DNA of 43,034 nucleotides. It comes from Alphaproteobacteria bacterium (lineage in GTDB: Bacteria > Pseudomonadota > Alphaproteobacteria > Rhodobacterales > Rhodobacteraceae). The position numbers and the translations under genes are program-made. The notes beneath the pieces are model-generated. The model worked only from the letters and a program-made list of their open reading frames with translations, did not search any database and was not told the origin of the DNA. The stretch covers positions 1 to 43,034 of the forward strand of contig JAAAPD010000082.1 in NCBI GenBank assembly GCA_009908505.1, written 5' to 3'. Positions 1 to 9,516 of this stretch are shown here, one piece after another. Positions within the stretch are counted from its first letter, which is position 1. Every line of letters starts with the position of its first letter.

Positions 1-858
1 TCGGTCCATGGCCTGGCCGCCCCGCAGAAAGGCGCGGAAGGCCTCGGGCCCGATGGCGATCATCAGGGACAGGCCGATCGGCCCCCACATGGAATAGCGC
101 CCGCCGACCCAGTCCTCGAAGCCGAAGACCCGGGCGGGGTCGATGCCGAAATCACCCGTCTTGTCCTGCGCGGTGCTGAGCGCGGCGAATTGCGCGGCCG
201 GGTCAGAGACAGCGTCCCCCATCCACGCCTTGGCGGTGCGGGCATTGGTCATGGTCTCGATCGTGGTGAAGGTCTTGGAGGCCACGATGACCAAGGTCGT
301 TTCCGGGTCGCAAGCGCGCAGCACATCCGCGACATCCGCCGGGTCCACGTTCGAGACGAAATGGCAGCGCGGCCCGTCGTGGTAGGGCGCCAGCGCTCGT
401 GTCGCCATGGCCGGGCCGAGGTCCGAGCCGCCGATGCCGATATTGATCACGTCGGTAATCTTTCCGCCCTGCCCCGTGAAGCTGCCGTCGCGCACGGCCC
501 GGGCAAAGTCCTCCATCCGCGCAAGTGTCTCGAGCACGCCGGGCATCACGTCACGCCCTTCGACCAGCACCGGCGCGCCATCGAGATTGCGCAAGGCGGT
601 ATGCAGCACCGCGCGGCCCTCGGTTTCGTTGATCGCCTGGCCGTTGACCATCGCGTCGCGTTTCACAGCGACCTCGGCCCGGTCCAGCAGCTCGATCAGC
701 ATGTCGCGGCCGGTCTCGTCGATATTCGTCTTGGAATAGTCGAACAGCATATCGCCCAGCCGGACCGAGAAGTCCTCGGCACGGCCGGGCGTTTCAAACA
801 GGGTTTCTATGCGGCGCCCGGTCGTGCCGGCGGCGTGGCGTTTCAAGTCGTCGAACAT
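1..858 (-). CDS. pgi: Glucose-6-phosphate isomerase, 3' end cut by window
   Basis: Interconverts glucose 6-phosphate and fructose 6-phosphate in the cytoplasm. The frame is open from the ATG at 858 to the window edge, giving 286 codons; the C-terminal part lies outside. Visible family landmarks are GIGGSDLGP (about residues 141-149) in the first SIS domain, the phosphate-binding SKTFTT (194-199), and GGRYSMWGPIGL near residue 257, which matches the PGI signature. It is the last visible gene of zwf-pgl-pgi and starts 4 bp after the pgl stop, so co-transcription is very likely. Regulation is probably shared with the operator upstream of zwf. No internal stop or frameshift is seen. Confidence 0.97.
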   Translation of the reverse strand, partial: MFDDLKRHAAGTTGRRIETLFETPGRAEDFSVRLGDMLFDYSKTNIDETGRDMLIELLDRAEVAVKRDAMVNGQAINETEGRAVLHTALRNLDGAPVLVEGRDVMPGVLETLARMEDFARAVRDGSFTGQGGKITDVINIGIGGSDLGPAMATRALAPYHDGPRCHFVSNVDPADVADVLRACDPETTLVIVASKTFTTIETMTNARTAKAWMGDAVSDPAAQFAALSTAQDKTGDFGIDPARVFGFEDWVGGRYSMWGPIGLSLMIAIGPEAFRAFLRGGQAMDR

Positions 859-862
859 GAGG

Positions 863-1537
863 TCAGCTTTCCGCCCAATGCACCGTGGCCCCGGGCAGGA
901 TCGCCGCGATGGGCGCCTCTTCGGGGGGCAGGTTGCGGGCCTTTTCCAGGGCTTCGCGTTTCTCGTGGCCCACGATGACCACGTGACACGTCATGGCATC
1001 GCGCAGCACGCGGGCCGACAAGGTGATGCGCGGCTCGGGCGCGCCGGGGGCGCGCATGGCATATAGCAGCCCGTCGCCATTCAAGGCCGCGTCCAGCTGG
1101 TCGGCGCCGGGAAAGATCGAGGCGGTGTGCATGTCTGCCCCCATGCCCAGCAGGCAGACCGAGAGCGGCAGGCAGGCCGCGACGCCCCGCGCCATCGCGT
1201 CCAGCTTGTCCTCGGGCACCGGCGCATCGGCATAAAGAGGCACGAAATTGGCCGCCGCGGCCTTGTCGACCAAAAGCCGTTCGCGCAAAAGCCGGGTGTT
1301 CGAGCGGTCCGACTCCTCGGGCACCCAGCGTTCATCGGTCAACATCACGTCGACCCGCGACCAGTCGATATGACCGGCCCCGCACAGGCTGTCGAAGATC
1401 GGACCCGGCGTGGTGCCGCCGGGCACCGCCAGAGAGGCGCGCTCGTTGTGGAACAGCACGTTCTCCAATTCCCCCGCGATCTGGTTGGCGAGGTTCATCA
1501 TCATCATCTCGCCGTCGGGATATTCCTTCAGCTCCAT
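863..1537 (-). CDS. pgl: 6-phosphogluconolactonase
   Basis: Hydrolyses 6-phosphogluconolactone to 6-phosphogluconate, the step after Zwf. The protein is 224 residues, normal for the DevB/SOL family. It carries PGGTTP (39-44), TDERWV (67-72) and GMGADMHTASIFPG (131-144). In that last motif the usual D-G-H is D-M-H, a conservative-looking oddity at the active site. The open frame extends upstream to 1705, but that part is inside zwf and has no family similarity, so I chose the ATG at 1537, 4 bp after the zwf stop. It is the middle gene of zwf-pgl-pgi. Confidence 0.95.
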   Translation of the reverse strand: MELKEYPDGEMMMMNLANQIAGELENVLFHNERASLAVPGGTTPGPIFDSLCGAGHIDWSRVDVMLTDERWVPEESDRSNTRLLRERLLVDKAAAANFVPLYADAPVPEDKLDAMARGVAACLPLSVCLLGMGADMHTASIFPGADQLDAALNGDGLLYAMRAPGAPEPRITLSARVLRDAMTCHVVIVGHEKREALEKARNLPPEEAPIAAILPGATVHWAES

Positions 1538-1541
1538 GGGA

Positions 1542-2996
<1,455 letters not shown>

Positions 2997-3026
2997 GTCT
3001 GCTCCTTTGCTGCCGCTTTGGACGGA

Positions 3027-3038
3027 GTTAGCGCTAAC
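3027..3038. promoter_or_regulatory. Perfect palindrome GTTAGCGCTAAC upstream of zwf (CceR/PckR-like operator)
   Basis: GTTAGCGCTAAC is a perfect 12-bp inverted repeat with a central CG, the usual form of a LacI-family operator. It sits between the zwf ATG and any plausible promoter, a position suited to repression. A one-mismatch copy lies in front of eno (21088-21099). In Rhodobacter and Sinorhizobium the LacI-family regulator CceR/PckR is known to control Entner-Doudoroff and central carbon genes. Assigning this site to it is inference from the gene context and operator style. Confidence 0.65.
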
Positions 3039-3108
3039 GCGCTCCTCCTATCCCCGGTGCTGGTCGGAGTCTAGCGCGATGGCCCCCGCTCTGGCCAGCT
3101 TGGGCAAT

Positions 3109-3693
3109 TCAGGCCTCCAGCTCACTGTCCCAGTAGAGGAAATCGAGCCAGGTTTCATGAAGGTGACCGGGCGGAAAGCGGCGGCCCATGTTGCGCAATT
3201 GCTCCGAACCGGGCTGGCGCGGCGGTTTGCGCAGGGACAGGCCGGACTGGCGCAGCGATTTGCTGCCTTTCTTGAGGTTGCACCGTGCGCAGGCCGCGAC
3301 GACGTTTTCCCAGCTGGTCACGCCGCCGGCCGCGCGCGGCACCACGTGGTCGAAGGTCAGATCGCCCTTGGCGCCGCAATACTGGCAGCAGAATTCATCC
3401 CTCAGAAACAAATTGAAGCGCGTGAAGGCCACGCGCTTCTGGGGTTTCACGTAATCTTTCAGAACAACGACCGAGGGTATCCTGATCTGCATCGAGGGGC
3501 TGCGTACGACCTCGTCATATTCGGCGATGATATCGACCCGGTCGAGAAACGCCGCCTTGACCGCGTCCTGCCAGGGCCAGAGCGATAAGGGGTAGTAGGA
3601 CAAGGGCCGGTAATCGGCATTGAGAACCAGCGCCGGATGCTGCTTCAGCGCCGCGGGTTGCCTGACAAATTCCGTCCTGAAATCGCCATCCAT
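3109..3693 (-). CDS. HNH endonuclease
   Basis: A 194-residue HNH-family nuclease of the type widespread as a single chromosomal gene in Alphaproteobacteria. The nuclease fold is in the C-terminal half: a zinc-binding C103-x2-C106 and C135-x2-C138 pair flank D115-H116 and N130, with N139 following. The open frame runs upstream to 3813, but the ATG at 3693 has a GGAG ribosome-binding site and gives the expected N-terminus. The physiological role of this family is not well defined; a DNA-processing function is inferred. Its upstream region has a good promoter candidate (TTGCCA, 16 bp, TATAGT on the minus strand) overlapping repeated ATATGGCCAT elements and close to a DnaA box. Confidence 0.88.
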   Translation of the reverse strand: MDGDFRTEFVRQPAALKQHPALVLNADYRPLSYYPLSLWPWQDAVKAAFLDRVDIIAEYDEVVRSPSMQIRIPSVVVLKDYVKPQKRVAFTRFNLFLRDEFCCQYCGAKGDLTFDHVVPRAAGGVTSWENVVAACARCNLKKGSKSLRQSGLSLRKPPRQPGSEQLRNMGRRFPPGHLHETWLDFLYWDSELEA

Positions 3694-3773
3694 GAGTGAC
3701 TCCGTCCTCGCCCTGTCTGCCCGTCGTTTCCGGCACCAGAGCGGGAGCCCCGCCCCTGCCTTGTGTTGACTAT

Positions 3774-3814
3774 ATATGGCCATCCTTGGCTGGCAAGCCC
3801 CAGATATGGCCATA
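3774..3814. promoter_or_regulatory. Two ATATGGCCAT elements, 30 bp apart, in the HNH promoter
   Basis: ATATGGCCAT occurs at 3774-3783 and again at 3804-3813. The second extends to a perfect 10-bp palindrome TATGGCCATA (3805-3814); the first matches it in 9 of 10 positions. The 30-bp interval is close to three helical turns, so a dimeric protein could bind both on one face. The first copy overlaps the candidate spacer and -10 of the HNH gene. No regulator is recognised. Confidence 0.5.
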
Positions 3815-3816
3815 AC

Positions 3817-3825
3817 TTATCCACA
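3817..3825 (+). promoter_or_regulatory. Consensus DnaA box TTATCCACA
   Basis: An exact match to the strong DnaA-box consensus lies immediately upstream of the ATATGGCCAT pair and about 125 bp upstream of the HNH start codon. A single box could be chance or could tie this promoter to the replication cycle. There is no box cluster or AT-rich unwinding region to suggest an origin. Confidence 0.4.
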
Positions 3826-3886
3826 GCTGGTAGGCCGATTCCGTAACGATGGGGTGACAGGTCGGGCTTGATTGTCTCGGTTCAGC

Positions 3887-4429
3887 CTATTCGCAACGCC
3901 CGATCGCCTCGTGCGCGGCTTTTCCCAGGACGGCAGGATCAACAGGTGTGTCGAGGTCCAAGGTCTGGTCCCGGCCCAACTCTTCAAAAGCGGAGCCGCG
4001 CAAGGTCCGGTTCGGCGTCAAGGTCCACTGGCCGGCGGTCGCCGTTATCGAGACAAGAGACATTTCCGGCCAAAGCCGCGCCGATTTCGACAGGTTCAGC
4101 CGCTCCCGCATCGATGCGTGAAAAGCGCCAGCCTCAGAAACAACACGACCCAGCAAATCCCCCCCCGCCTTGGCGCGCACGGTTTCGATCTTGGCAAATG
4201 CACCAAGAATCTCCGCGCCAAGAGTCTGCGGGTCTGTCTCCGGCGACAGGACCGCGCCCTGGTCGAGCGGCATGCCGACCATGCTGTAGAAAACGCCGTC
4301 AGACCGCCTGAAGCGGTAATGCGGCAAGACCAGCGTCGCCCGGCGATGGACGTAGAGGGAAACACGACCACCCTCGTCCGCGGGTCCTGGCCACGCCCCG
4401 AAAAAATGCTGACGCAGCCGGTCCAGCAT
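3887..4429 (-). CDS. Conserved-looking protein of unknown function, 180 aa
   Basis: I do not recognise this family. The 180-residue protein has no signal peptide or membrane segment. It has an acidic C-terminal third and an N-terminal half rich in beta-prone segments (residues about 22-50). The start ATG at 4429 overlaps the stop of the upstream esterase gene (TGATG), so the two are translationally coupled. Codon use matches the neighbours. It is the last gene of a block AlkA-like glycosylase, esterase, unknown, and a 193-bp gap separates it from the HNH gene. Confidence 0.75.
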   Translation of the reverse strand: MLDRLRQHFFGAWPGPADEGGRVSLYVHRRATLVLPHYRFRRSDGVFYSMVGMPLDQGAVLSPETDPQTLGAEILGAFAKIETVRAKAGGDLLGRVVSEAGAFHASMRERLNLSKSARLWPEMSLVSITATAGQWTLTPNRTLRGSAFEELGRDQTLDLDTPVDPAVLGKAAHEAIGRCE

Positions 4430-5097
4430 CAACTATATCCCAGCCGGTCGCGCATGAAGGCCAGGGCGACCGACAGGCCATCCTGCGCGATCCCGTGGCC
4501 GGTGCCCTTCTGGATATGGGCATAGACGTCCTGCCAGCCGGCCGCTTCCAGCGCCTCGGCGGCCTGCGGTAGCGATTGCACGGGCACCACATCATCCTGA
4601 TCGCCGTGCACCAGCAGGACCGGCGGGCGCACCACCACCTCGTCGGCCAGAAGTTCCGGTTCCAGCAGGCGGCCGGAAAAGGCGCAGACTCCGGCAACGG
4701 GGTCCTCGCGGCGCGGCAGGACATGCAGCGCCATCATGGTGCCCTGGGAAAAGCCGAAAACCAGAACCTGTTCGGGCATCAGGTCCTCGTCGACCATCAG
4801 CCCGTCGAGAAAGGCATCGAGGTCATCGACGGCGCGCAGCATGCCCGCCTTGGATTCCTCCTCGGACGACCCGTCGATCCAGGGGATCGGGAACCATTGG
4901 AACCCGAACGGCGCGCCGGCGCAGTTTTCCGGCGCATCGGGGGCGAAAAAGGCGGTGTCGGGCAGGTGTTCGCCCAAGGGGTCGGCAAGGCCCAGCAAAT
5001 CCTGCCCGTTGGCGCCATAGCCGTGCAGGAACACAACCGCCGAGCGCATCTCGCCCGAGACCGGCTCTACCCGCCCTGCTTTCAATACCCGTGTCAT
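4429..5097 (-). CDS. Phospholipase/carboxylesterase family alpha/beta hydrolase
   Basis: A 222-residue serine hydrolase of the phospholipase/carboxylesterase (YpfH-like) family, expected to be cytoplasmic and to cleave short acyl esters; the substrate is unknown. The triad is readable: nucleophile S117 in GFSQG (115-119), acid D168 in HGDQDDVVP, and H201 in GTGHG. The oxyanion-side motif FLHGYGANG is at about 23-31. The ATG overlaps the stop of the AlkA-like gene (ATGA, 5094-5097), and its own stop overlaps the next start, so the three genes form one coupled unit. Confidence 0.9.
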   Translation of the reverse strand: MTRVLKAGRVEPVSGEMRSAVVFLHGYGANGQDLLGLADPLGEHLPDTAFFAPDAPENCAGAPFGFQWFPIPWIDGSSEEESKAGMLRAVDDLDAFLDGLMVDEDLMPEQVLVFGFSQGTMMALHVLPRREDPVAGVCAFSGRLLEPELLADEVVVRPPVLLVHGDQDDVVPVQSLPQAAEALEAAGWQDVYAHIQKGTGHGIAQDGLSVALAFMRDRLGYS

Positions 5098-5726
5098 GCG
5101 ATGCCCTCTCTGTTCTTGTCGAGCCGGTAGTAGGCCCAGAGCAGCCGCGCCGCAACCGCGCGCCAGGGCGACCAGGCCTCGGCCATTTGCCGCAGATGCC
5201 CTTCTGTCGGACGGTCCGGCAGGTCATAGAGCGCCCGGGCGGCCTCTTGCAGGGCCAGGTCCCCGGCGGCGAAGACATCGGACCGGCCGAGGCTAAACTT
5301 GGCGTAGATCTCGGCGGTCCAGCGGCCGATACCCGGCACGGCGACCAAAGTGGCAATCACGTCTTCGTCCGTCATGTCGCGCAATCCGTCATAGTCGATG
5401 CCCGCCCTGGCCAGTGCACGGGCATAGCGCTGCTTGGGCCGCGACAGGCCGACGCCGCGCAGGTCGTCGTCCGTGGCCCCGGCCACGGCCTCGGGCGTCG
5501 TCAGCCCCGCCGCCTCGACCCGGCCCCAGATCGCGCGGGCGCTTGCCACGCTGACCTGCTGGCTGACGATGGCCGAAAGCAGCTGGGCGAACCCCTGCGG
5601 ATTGCGGCGCAGCGGCAGAGGGCCGGTCAACCGATAGGCCGCCGCCATGCGCGGACAGCGGGCCGACAGCCAATCCATCCCCTCGGCGACACAGGCCTCG
5701 GTTTCGATGAGGCGCCCGGAATTCAT
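5094..5726 (-). CDS. DNA-3-methyladenine glycosylase II (AlkA-like, HhH-GPD)
   Basis: A base-excision repair glycosylase that removes alkylated purines. The 210-residue protein lacks the N-terminal domain of enterobacterial AlkA and corresponds to the short AlkA form. The helix-hairpin-helix with VPGIGRWTAE is at about 130-139 and the catalytic aspartate is D156 in FAAGDLALQ. SQQVS (55-59) matches the conserved Gln-Gln region. It is the first gene of a coupled trio with an esterase and an unknown protein. It diverges from the MFS gene across a 69-bp gap, so both promoters must fit there. Confidence 0.93.
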   Translation of the reverse strand: MNSGRLIETEACVAEGMDWLSARCPRMAAAYRLTGPLPLRRNPQGFAQLLSAIVSQQVSVASARAIWGRVEAAGLTTPEAVAGATDDDLRGVGLSRPKQRYARALARAGIDYDGLRDMTDEDVIATLVAVPGIGRWTAEIYAKFSLGRSDVFAAGDLALQEAARALYDLPDRPTEGHLRQMAEAWSPWRAVAARLLWAYYRLDKNREGIA

Positions 5727-5795
5727 GTGGTTTCTTTCATACGTGCGACCATTCTAACGCTGGACCTCGCCCGCGCGTGGGGCTAATCGGGCACC

Positions 5796-7043
5796 ATGAC
5801 CGATACCGCCGTCCAGAACCCCAACGTGAATGACAGTGCCGCCCGGCGCAACGTGATCGTGCTGATCCTTGCCCAGGCGATCCTCGGCGCGCAGATGCCG
5901 ATGATCTTCGCGGTGGGCGGGCTGGCCGGACAGATGCTGGCGCCCAATCCCTGCCTGGCCACCCTGCCGATTTCCCTGATCGTCTTCGGGTCCATGACGA
6001 CCGCGGCGTGGATATCGCCGCTGATGCAGGCGCGCGGCCGGCAGTTCGGATTTTTCCTGGGGGCCATCGCCGGGACGATCGGCGCGCTGATCGCGGCCTG
6101 GGGACTTTGGACCGGCCAGTTCTGGCTGATGCTCGTCGGCTCCTACCTGACGGGGATCTACATGTCGGCACAGGGCTTCTATCGCTTCGCCGCCACCGAC
6201 CGCGCCTCGGACGATTTCCGCCCCAAGGCGATTTCATACGTCATGGCCGGCGGTCTGCTGGCCGCCATCATCGGCCCGCAATTCAACAAACTGGTGATGG
6301 ATGCCACCGTCGTCCCCTTCGTGGGAAGCTACCTGGCCGTGGCCGCGCTGAACCTGGTGGGCATGTTCCTGTTCTTCGGGCTGGACCTGTCCAAGGGCAC
6401 CCGCGCCACCGGTCCCGAGCAACTGACCGGCCCGGCCCCGCGCGACCGCAAGGCGATGCTGACCGATCCGCATATCCTGGTGGCGATCATCGTCGGCATG
6501 GTGTCCTACGCGCTGATGAACCTGGTGATGACATCGACACCGCTGGCCGTGGTCGGCTGCGGCTATTCCGAGGCCCGGGCCAATGACATCGTTTCGGCCC
6601 ATGTGCTGGCGATGTATCTGCCCAGCTTCTTCACGGGTCATCTGATCGCCCGGTTCGGCGTGCGACCCGTCATGGCGCTGGGGCTGCTGATCCTGGCCGC
6701 GGCCGGCGGCGTGGCGCTGATCGGGGTGGACCTGGAACATTTCTTCGTCGCGCTGATCCTGCTGGGCGTCGGTTGGAATTTCGGCTTCATCGGGGCCACG
6801 ACCCTGCTGGCCGCCTCGCACGGGCCGCGCGAACGCGGGGTGGTGCAGGGCCTGAACGACACGATCGTATTCGGCTGCGTGACGCTGGCCTCGCTGGCCT
6901 CGGGCGGGTTGATGAACTGCTCGGGCGGCACGGCAGAAGCGGGCTGGACGGCGGTGAACCTGGCCATGGCGCCCTTCCTGGCGCTGGCAGGCGGCGCGCT
7001 GATTTGGTTGTGGCTACGGCCGCAGGATGCGCGCCTGGCCTGA
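5796..7043 (+). CDS. MFS transporter
   Basis: A 415-residue integral inner-membrane protein of the major facilitator superfamily. About twelve hydrophobic segments are visible, split by a polar central loop around residues 195-220, as expected for two six-helix halves. The N-terminal 18 residues are polar and cytoplasmic. The substrate cannot be read from sequence. It is a single-gene unit, divergent from the alkA-like gene. Its stop lies only 4 bp from the stop of the convergent squalene-synthase-like gene, with no terminator between them. Confidence 0.92.
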   Translation: MTDTAVQNPNVNDSAARRNVIVLILAQAILGAQMPMIFAVGGLAGQMLAPNPCLATLPISLIVFGSMTTAAWISPLMQARGRQFGFFLGAIAGTIGALIAAWGLWTGQFWLMLVGSYLTGIYMSAQGFYRFAATDRASDDFRPKAISYVMAGGLLAAIIGPQFNKLVMDATVVPFVGSYLAVAALNLVGMFLFFGLDLSKGTRATGPEQLTGPAPRDRKAMLTDPHILVAIIVGMVSYALMNLVMTSTPLAVVGCGYSEARANDIVSAHVLAMYLPSFFTGHLIARFGVRPVMALGLLILAAAGGVALIGVDLEHFFVALILLGVGWNFGFIGATTLLAASHGPRERGVVQGLNDTIVFGCVTLASLASGGLMNCSGGTAEAGWTAVNLAMAPFLALAGGALIWLWLRPQDARLA

Positions 7044-7047
7044 GCCG

Positions 7048-7803
7048 TCAAGCCCACCGCATCAGGCGCAGCCGCTTGCGGAAGGGGCTGAGCGCGACGC
7101 GGCCTTCGGCAACGCGGCCCGGATCGGCGGCGATCTGCCGCAGAAGGACCGGCGCCTGCCACCCTTCCAGCAACCCCGCGCGGGCCTGCCGCGGCACTTG
7201 ACGGCGCAGTGTATGCCAGGCCGGCATGGCCCGATCGGCGGCGCGCGCCATGTCCCCGATCGCCTGTGATCGGCCATCGACAAGCGGGATACGGCCGCGC
7301 GCCTCGAGCTCGGGCACCGCCTGCAGGAACCGCACAAGACCAGCGCCTTGACCCAGCTTTCGCACATCATCCTCGGCCTGATCGCCCGCACCCAGAAGAC
7401 GCGTCGCCTGCCACATCAGCTCGCCCGCCGTGGCCTCGATATATTCGTCGAAATGCGCCGCGTTCTCGAAGGCCTCCTTGTAGATGTCCCAGCGGCGCGC
7501 GGCGATGGACCGGTCCAGCGCCTGCACCGCCGCGCGGTCCAACACGGCGGCCAGTTCCACCGTGACCTCGTGACTGCGCACCGGGCCACCGGTGGCGATC
7601 TCGTCCAGCGCATCGCGCCACCATTGCAGGCGCATCTCGGCGATCATCGGCTCCTCTGTCACCCAGGGCGCGCGGCTGACCTCGATGTTGAAAGCATAGA
7701 GCGGGAACAGCACGCGGCGCGCCGCGGGCGGCGCGGCCATGGTCGCCAGGAACCGGTCCGGGTCGCCCTTGCGGACGATATCGGCGCAGGCCTCGAAACT
7801 CAT
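7048..7803 (-). CDS. Squalene/phytoene synthase family protein, NDUFAF6-like
   Basis: A 251-residue all-helical protein of the squalene/phytoene synthase superfamily. The segment RLQWWRDALDEI (58-69) is the hallmark of the subgroup that includes the mitochondrial complex I assembly factor NDUFAF6. The two full DxxxD prenyl-diphosphate-binding motifs of true synthases are not evident. No other carotenoid or hopanoid genes are nearby, so an assembly or lipid-binding role is as likely as synthase activity. The frame is open to 8022 inside cimA; I chose the ATG at 7803, where family similarity begins. It lies 55 bp downstream of cimA on the same strand. Confidence 0.85.
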   Translation of the reverse strand: MSFEACADIVRKGDPDRFLATMAAPPAARRVLFPLYAFNIEVSRAPWVTEEPMIAEMRLQWWRDALDEIATGGPVRSHEVTVELAAVLDRAAVQALDRSIAARRWDIYKEAFENAAHFDEYIEATAGELMWQATRLLGAGDQAEDDVRKLGQGAGLVRFLQAVPELEARGRIPLVDGRSQAIGDMARAADRAMPAWHTLRRQVPRQARAGLLEGWQAPVLLRQIAADPGRVAEGRVALSPFRKRLRLMRWA

Positions 7804-7858
7804 GGGCGCCCCAAAATACCGGAATTCTGAGCCCGCGACCGAGTTTCCGGAAAGTCGG

Positions 7859-9481
7859 TCATGCCGCCGCCTCGTCGCGCAGCAGTTTCCAGACGATCCC
7901 CTCGTGCAGTGCATCGAAGGCCGCATCGACGATATTGGCACTGACCCCGACCGTGGCCCAGCGATGCCCGGCCCCGTCCTGGTAGTCGATGATGACCCGC
8001 GTGACCGCCTCGGTGCCGCCATTGGTGATCCGCACCTTGAAATCCACCAGCTTCATGTCGTCGATCATCGCCTGGTAAGGGCCAAGGTCCGATTTCAACG
8101 CCTGCCAGAGCGCGTTGACCGGTCCATCATCGGATAGGTCGCTGGCATGTTCGTTCTTGTAGTAGCTGGTGCGGGCCCGGCCCCGGATGCTGACCGTCAC
8201 CACGGCTTCGGATTCCACCACGATCTCGCCGCGCGCGTTGCGCCGGCGTTCGGAAATCACCCGGTAGCGTTCCACGTCGAAAAAGGCGGGCAAGGTGCCC
8301 AGCTCTTCGCGCGCCAGCAATTCGAAACTGGCCTGCGCGGTGTCATAGGCGAACCCCGCCGATTCCTGCGCCTTGATCCGGTCGAGGATGCGCACCAGGG
8401 CCGTGTTGCCTTTTTCAACCTCGATCCCCGCGCCTTTCAGGCGCTCGCGCAGGTTCGACTGGCCGGCCTGGTTCGACATGGGAACGATGCGCGTGTTGCC
8501 CACGAGGCCCGGGTCGATATGCTCGTAGGTCGAGGGGTCCTTGGCGATGGCGCTGGCATGCAGGCCCGCCTTATGGGCGAAGGCCGAGGAACCGACATAG
8601 GCGGCCTGCTTGGTCGGCACGCGGTTGAGGATGTCATCGAGCAGGCGCGAGGCGCGGGAAAGACCGGTCAGCGCCTCCGGCGTGACGCCGGTTTCATAGG
8701 CGCTGGCAAAGGGCTCTTTCAGCATCAGCGTCGGGATCAGCGTGGTCAGGTTGGCATTGCCGCAGCGTTCGCCCAGCCCGTTCAGCGTGCCCTGGATCTG
8801 CCGCGCCCCGGCCTCGACGGCGGCCAGCGAATTGGCCACCGCGTGTTCGGTGTCGTTATGGGTGTGGATTCCCACGTGATCTCCCGGCACCTCCGCCGCG
8901 ATCACCGCTGCCGTGGCCTCGGCCACCTCTGCGGGCAATGCGCCGCCGTTCGTGTCGCACAGCACCACCCAGCGCGCGCCGGCCTTGTAGGCGGCCACGC
9001 AGCAATCGAGCGCATAGGCCGGGTTGGCCTTCCAGCCATCAAAGAAATGTTCCGCGTCGAACAGCGCCTCGCGGCCCTGGGCCACGATATGGGCGATGCT
9101 GGCGCGGATGTTTTCCAGGTTTTCCTCTAGCGTGATGCCGAGCGCGGTGTCCACGTGGAAATCATGGGTCTTGCCGACGATACAGACCGCGGGGGTCCGG
9201 GCATTCAGCACGGCCGCCAGCACGTCGTCGTTGTCCGCCGACCGCCCGGCCCGCTTGGTCATGCCAAAGGCGGTCATGGTGGCGCGGGTCTTGGGGGCGT
9301 TGTCGAAGAACTCGCTGTCGGTGGGGTTCGCACCAGGCCAGCCGCCTTCGATATAGTCCACGCCAAGCTCGTCCAGCACGGCGGCAATGGCCTGCTTGTC
9401 GGCGGTGGAGAATTGCACGCCCTGGGTCTGCTGCCCGTCACGCAGGGTGGTGTCGTAAAGGTAGAGGCGTTGCTTGGTCAT
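7859..9481 (-). CDS. cimA: (R)-citramalate synthase
   Basis: Condenses pyruvate and acetyl-CoA to citramalate, the first step of the threonine-independent isoleucine route. The 540-residue length and start motif DTTLRDGQQTQG (10-21) fit the long CimA/LeuA-like family rather than LeuA proper. The HMGL-like barrel carries the metal ligands in HTHND (206-210) and GTLNGLGERCGNANL (231-245). The C-terminal regulatory domain, expected to sense isoleucine, occupies about residues 400-530. The ATG has a strong GAGGTGAC ribosome-binding site. A 136-bp gap with GC-rich inverted repeats separates it from cysS upstream. Confidence 0.92.
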   Translation of the reverse strand: MTKQRLYLYDTTLRDGQQTQGVQFSTADKQAIAAVLDELGVDYIEGGWPGANPTDSEFFDNAPKTRATMTAFGMTKRAGRSADNDDVLAAVLNARTPAVCIVGKTHDFHVDTALGITLEENLENIRASIAHIVAQGREALFDAEHFFDGWKANPAYALDCCVAAYKAGARWVVLCDTNGGALPAEVAEATAAVIAAEVPGDHVGIHTHNDTEHAVANSLAAVEAGARQIQGTLNGLGERCGNANLTTLIPTLMLKEPFASAYETGVTPEALTGLSRASRLLDDILNRVPTKQAAYVGSSAFAHKAGLHASAIAKDPSTYEHIDPGLVGNTRIVPMSNQAGQSNLRERLKGAGIEVEKGNTALVRILDRIKAQESAGFAYDTAQASFELLAREELGTLPAFFDVERYRVISERRRNARGEIVVESEAVVTVSIRGRARTSYYKNEHASDLSDDGPVNALWQALKSDLGPYQAMIDDMKLVDFKVRITNGGTEAVTRVIIDYQDGAGHRWATVGVSANIVDAAFDALHEGIVWKLLRDEAAA

Positions 9482-9516
9482 CGTGTCACCTCTCGGGCGT
9501 TTGCGTTCCCTTCAAC

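Noticed and set aside
3700..3886. Replication origin near the DnaA box upstream of HNH
   Set aside because: Only one consensus box, no box cluster, no AT-rich region and no origin-associated genes.
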